Assembly: GCA_005884985.1 (NCBI GenBank)
Contig: VAYK01000151.1
Span: 895 to 8,884 of the forward strand
Direction: 5' to 3'
DNA length: 7,990 bases
Origin: Actinomycetota bacterium
Lineage (GTDB): Bacteria; Actinomycetota; Thermoleophilia; Solirubrobacterales; 70-9
The notes beneath the pieces were generated by a model. That model had not been told where the DNA came from and searched no databases. It worked only from the letters and a program-made list of their open reading frames with translations. The position numbers were made by a program, and so were the translations under genes. Positions 5,783-7,990 of this stretch are shown in pieces (the first letter of the stretch is position 1; every line of letters starts with the position of its first letter).

Positions 5783-6045
5783 GACTCTTCTCCCGACTGG
5801 CGGCCGCGCCGACGGGCGGCGCTCCAGCGCTGCTTCGTGCGCTCGCGGAGCTGGGCGTTCTTGCGCTCCTGCTTGCGCGTCTCGCCCGGCGTCTTCACGA
5901 TGCCGAACGGCCGACCTGGAGGCGAGTAGATCCGCCGCGTGCGCTCGCTCGCGCAAGTGCGGCAGGCAACGCTTTCCGTCCCCGCGTCCACCAGCTCCTC
6001 GAAGCGGGCTCCGCACGCCTCGCACCGGAACTCGTAGATCGGCAT
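5779..6045 (-). CDS. FmdB-family zinc ribbon protein
   Basis: This small putative regulatory protein has 88 residues. The N-terminus is the family signature MPIYEFRCEACGARFEEL, with CxxC at residues 8 and 11. A second CxxC (CRTC) lies about 20 residues later, and together they form one zinc ribbon. The motif RRIYSPPGRPFGI closes the domain. The C-terminal 35 residues are strongly basic (many Lys, Arg and Gln), which could bind nucleic acid. Its molecular role is not established; the family name comes from a gene near formamidase operons. It heads the run that continues with the uracil-DNA glycosylase, overlapping it by 4 nt. No ribosome site precedes the ATG, but a -10-like element lies 7 nt upstream, so the mRNA may be leaderless. 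Confidence 0.9.
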   Translation of the reverse strand: MPIYEFRCEACGARFEELVDAGTESVACRTCASERTRRIYSPPGRPFGIVKTPGETRKQERKNAQLRERTKQRWSAARRRGRQSGEES

Positions 6046-6052
6046 GGGGCCG

Positions 6053-6058
6053 ATGGTA
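6053..6058 (-). promoter_or_regulatory. Possible leaderless-type -10 element for the zinc-ribbon/UDG/t6A run
   Basis: TACCAT (TAnnnT) stands 7 nt before the ATG at 6045, the spacing expected if transcription starts on the A of the ATG. The gene has no Shine-Dalgarno, which agrees. No good -35 element is visible at 16-18 nt further upstream. Confidence 0.35.
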
Positions 6059-6085
6059 GCCGCGCTGCCCGCTGGAGTACTCGTC

Positions 6086-6445
6086 TCAGCCGCCCCGCCC
6101 GATGAGGGCCCGTTGCCTGGCCGGCAACCCTGCGACCACGAGGTCGTAGCTGTCCTCGAGCAGCTCGAAGACCGTCTCGTCGGCAACCGACCCGTCGAGG
6201 GTGATCGTGACCCAGTGGCGCTTGTTGAGGTGGTAGCCGGGCTGGACGGCCGGATACGTGGCGCACAATCCTTCCGCCAGGTCCGGCTCGCACTTGAAGC
6301 TGACCCGCAGCGGGCGCGACTCGAGCGCGCTGAGGGCGAACATCTTGCCGCCCACCTTGAACACCGAAGGCTGCTCGCCGAACGGGAACTCCTCCGTCGC
6401 ATCCGGGCGTTCCAGGCACCGGCGTCGCAGTGCGTCCGCGGTCAT
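6086..6445 (-). CDS. MmcQ/YjbR family protein
   Basis: This is a small cytosolic protein of the MmcQ/YjbR (DUF419) family, 119 residues, which is normal length. The family fold resembles the CyaY double-wing type and is often described as DNA-binding-like, but no reaction is assigned. Typical features are the start ALRRRCLERPDATEEFPFG, VFKVGGKMFAL, VSFKCEPDLAEGL, and the hallmark PGYHLNKRHWVTITLDG near residues 70-86, followed by a helix ELLEDSYDLVVAGLPA. It begins 104 nt from, and diverges from, the DUF2520/panC operon. It ends 40 nt before the zinc-ribbon gene on the same strand, so it could be co-transcribed with it. No ribosome site is present; a -10-like TAGGTT lies 6 nt before the ATG, again suggesting a leaderless mRNA. 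Confidence 0.92.
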   Translation of the reverse strand: MTADALRRRCLERPDATEEFPFGEQPSVFKVGGKMFALSALESRPLRVSFKCEPDLAEGLCATYPAVQPGYHLNKRHWVTITLDGSVADETVFELLEDSYDLVVAGLPARQRALIGRGG

Positions 6446-6451
6446 GCGTGG

Positions 6452-6457
6452 AACCTA
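6452..6457 (-). promoter_or_regulatory. Possible leaderless-type -10 element for the MmcQ/YjbR gene
   Basis: TAGGTT (TAnnnT) lies 6 nt before the ATG at 6445, placing the transcription start at or next to the start codon. It shares two base pairs with a plus-strand TATACT. No clear -35 is seen. Confidence 0.4.
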
Positions 6458-6461
6458 TACT
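6456..6461 (+). promoter_or_regulatory. Possible -10 element for the DUF2520/panC operon
   Basis: TATACT is a near-consensus -10 hexamer in an otherwise GC-rich stretch. Transcription from it would start near 6468, giving a leader of about 80 nt to the ATG at 6550, or about 20 nt to an in-frame GTG at 6487. The -35 region has no good match. Confidence 0.35.
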
Positions 6462-6549
6462 TGTCGGTGGCCGCGACCCGCTGGGCGTGGACCACGGCCA
6501 ACTGGCCACTGCCGACCTAACCACCGACCCAAGCCGTCTGGTATCTCCG

Positions 6550-7362
6550 ATGCGAGAACTGGAACGAGACCTTCCCAACGCCGCCGCGCCCGACGCGGAC
6601 GATTGGCTCTTGCCGCTCGCCGTCATCGGCCCCGGTAGGGCCGGGCGGTCGATCGCCACCGCGGCCGAGCTCGTGAGCGTGCCGGCCGAGCTCGCCGGCC
6701 GCGACCAGGCTCTCGAGGCTTGCCGGCGCGCCCAGGTGGCCCTGCTGTGCGTTCCCGACGCCGCGATCGCGGACGCGTGCGCGACGATCGCGCCCGCGGT
6801 ACCGCCGCTTCGCTTCGCTGGCCACCTGAGCGGCGCGACAACCCTCGACGCCCTGGCGCCGGCGCGCGATCGAGGCGCCGGGACCTTCTCCCTCCATCCC
6901 CTGCAGACGATCCCCGACGGCGGCACAGATCTGACCGGGGCGCCGTGCGCAGTCTCGGGCTCGAGCGCCGCGGCCCTTCGCTTCGCCGAGCGCCTCGCCG
7001 GGCGTCTCGGAATGCGTCCCTTCCCGGTGCCAGAGGAGCGGCGCGCCGCCTACCACGCCGCAGGTGCGATTGCCTCCAACCTGCTGGTCGCGCTCGAGGA
7101 GTCGGCCGCCGACCTGCTCGACCGGATCGGGATCGAGGATGCGCGGGAGCTGCTCACGCCGCTCGTGCTCCGCACGGCGGCGAACTGGGCAGAGCGCGGC
7201 CCCGAGGCGCTCACTGGCCCGATCGCGCGCGGCGACGAAGCCACGGTGGAGCGACACCTGGCGGCGCTTCGCGACACCGCTCCCGAGCTGCTGCCCCTCT
7301 ATGAAGCACTCGCCGACCGAGCCAGGGAGCTGGCTAGGAGCGACACCGAGGCGGCGGCATGA
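6550..7362 (+). CDS. Rossmann-like / DUF2520 protein, candidate ketopantoate reductase
   Basis: The 270-residue protein has two domains like ketopantoate reductase or pyrroline-carboxylate reductase. An NAD(P)-binding Rossmann domain starts with LAVIGPGRAGRSI (23-35, GxGxxG 27-32). The family marks HLSGATTLDAL and FSLHPLQTIPDG follow, and then a helical C-terminal domain contains AAYHAAGAIASNLLVALEE and TGPIARGDEATVERHL. Its stop overlaps the panC start (ATGA, 7359-7362). Ketopantoate reduction comes immediately before the PanC step, so a PanE-like role is a reasonable inference from fold and position, not shown by sequence alone. The start is uncertain: the ATG at 6550 has no ribosome site, an in-frame GTG lies at 6487, and a TTG at 6610 sits just before the Rossmann strand. 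A frame open to 6430 would overlap yjbR and is unlikely. Confidence 0.88.
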   Translation: MRELERDLPNAAAPDADDWLLPLAVIGPGRAGRSIATAAELVSVPAELAGRDQALEACRRAQVALLCVPDAAIADACATIAPAVPPLRFAGHLSGATTLDALAPARDRGAGTFSLHPLQTIPDGGTDLTGAPCAVSGSSAAALRFAERLAGRLGMRPFPVPEERRAAYHAAGAIASNLLVALEESAADLLDRIGIEDARELLTPLVLRTAANWAERGPEALTGPIARGDEATVERHLAALRDTAPELLPLYEALADRARELARSDTEAAA

Positions 7363-7990
7363 GGACCGTCCGCACCAAGGCCAAGCTCCGCGACGCCCTG
7401 GAGCCCGCCCGCCGCGAGCGTCGAACGATCGGCCTTGTGCCGACCATGGGTTACCTGCACGAAGGCCACCTGTCGCTCCTCCACGCCGCCCGCAAGCGCT
7501 GTGACGTGGTGGTCATGAGCCTGTTCGTAAACCCCGCCCAGTTCGGGCCCGGCGAGGACCTCGAGAGATACCCGCGCGACGAGGCCCGGGACGCCGAGCT
7601 GGCCCAGCGAGCGGGCGTCGACCTGATCTACGCGCCACCTGTCGAGGAGGTTTATCCGGCGGGCTTCGCGACAAGTGTCGAGGTGGGTGGTGGTCTCACC
7701 GAGGTGCTCGACGGCGCGCCGGATCAGCGTGGTCCCGGTCATTTCCGCGGGGTCACCACCGTGGTCGCGAAGCTGCTCAACTCGGTCGCTCCCGACGTGG
7801 CGTTCTTCGGCCAGAAGGACGCTCAGCAGGCGATCGTGATCAGACGCATGGTCCGCGACCTCGACTTCCCTGTGGAGATCGACGTCCTGCCGACCGTACG
7901 CGAGCCGGATGGGCTCGCGATGAGCTCCCGAAACGCATACCTGAGCCCCGAGGAGCGCCGGACCGCTAGAGCACTGATTCGCGCCCTGCG
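7359..7990 (+). CDS. panC: Pantothenate synthetase PanC (3' end beyond window)
   Basis: PanC condenses pantoate and beta-alanine with ATP hydrolysis to AMP, the last step of pantothenate (vitamin B5) synthesis in the cytosol. The visible 210 codons are about three quarters of the usual 280. Motifs are VPTMGYLHEGHLSLL (27-41) with the ATP-binding HxGH pair His34 and His37, SLFVNPAQFGPGEDLERYPR (54-73), GHFRGVTTVVAKLLN (127-141), FFGQKDAQQ (149-157) and the KMSKS-like loop PDGLAMSSRNAYLS (183-196). All catalytic motifs are intact. The ATG overlaps the stop of the DUF2520 gene by 4 nt, and a GAGG-like purine stretch lies just upstream, so translation is probably coupled. Confidence 0.97.
   Translation, partial: MRTVRTKAKLRDALEPARRERRTIGLVPTMGYLHEGHLSLLHAARKRCDVVVMSLFVNPAQFGPGEDLERYPRDEARDAELAQRAGVDLIYAPPVEEVYPAGFATSVEVGGGLTEVLDGAPDQRGPGHFRGVTTVVAKLLNSVAPDVAFFGQKDAQQAIVIRRMVRDLDFPVEIDVLPTVREPDGLAMSSRNAYLSPEERRTARALIRAL

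Noticed and set aside
5783..6025. N-terminal extension of the uracil-DNA glycosylase to 6025
   Set aside because: It lies within the zinc-ribbon gene in another frame. The GTG at 5782 gives a GTGA overlap and normal family length.
1..7990. Phage, defence, CRISPR or toxin-antitoxin system
   Set aside because: Every substantial gene is a recognisable housekeeping, redox or metabolic family, and no repeat array, integrase, nuclease cassette or transposase was seen.

Overview
The window is high-GC bacterial chromosome. Long spurious open frames run on both strands, GTG and TTG starts are common, and genes overlap by 4 nt. The gene set (Rex, a four-Cys family-4 uracil-DNA glycosylase, an FmdB zinc ribbon, a YbdK/GCS2 ligase, the tsaE-tsaB-rimI-tsaD order, and DUF2520 next to panC) suggests an actinobacterium, possibly Thermoleophilia (Solirubrobacterales/Gaiellales). 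That placement is an inference from gene content and style; no taxonomic search was possible. Nearly everything is ordinary housekeeping coding sequence. I see no tRNA, rRNA, CRISPR array, insertion sequence or phage gene.

Layout, right to left on the minus strand: a MmcQ/YjbR-family protein (6086-6445); then a tightly packed run of an FmdB-type zinc ribbon (5779-6045), family-4 uracil-DNA glycosylase (5108-5782), tsaE (from 5111), tsaB (to 4021), rimI (3585-4040), tsaD (2594-3580) and a glutaredoxin-like CxxC protein (2281-2586). TsaB, TsaE and TsaD make the tRNA t6A37 modification, and RimI acetylates ribosomal protein N-termini, so the core of the run serves translation. After a 124-nt gap comes the NADH/NAD+ sensor rex (1485-2156). 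After a 62-nt gap holding a strong inverted repeat comes a GCS2-type carboxylate-amine ligase (223-1422), which overlaps by 4 nt a small acidic/coiled protein running off the left edge (1-226).

On the plus strand, diverging from yjbR, a Rossmann/DUF2520 dehydrogenase-like gene (6550-7362) overlaps panC (7359 to the right edge) by ATGA. This is the start of a pantothenate-synthesis operon in which the DUF2520 protein is a plausible ketopantoate reductase.

The most unusual point is the tsaE/tsaB junction near 4731-4797. TsaE homology stops about 25-30 residues short of family length with no nearby stop, and TsaB homology begins a few nucleotides later in the -1 frame with no credible start codon. 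A 13-nt palindrome sits exactly there. This could be an assembly or sequencing deletion, a real fusion or frameshift, or a natural lesion. Other points of interest are three TTG starts in one operon, the hairpin enclosing the rex stop codon, and overlapping divergent -10 elements between yjbR and the DUF2520 gene.
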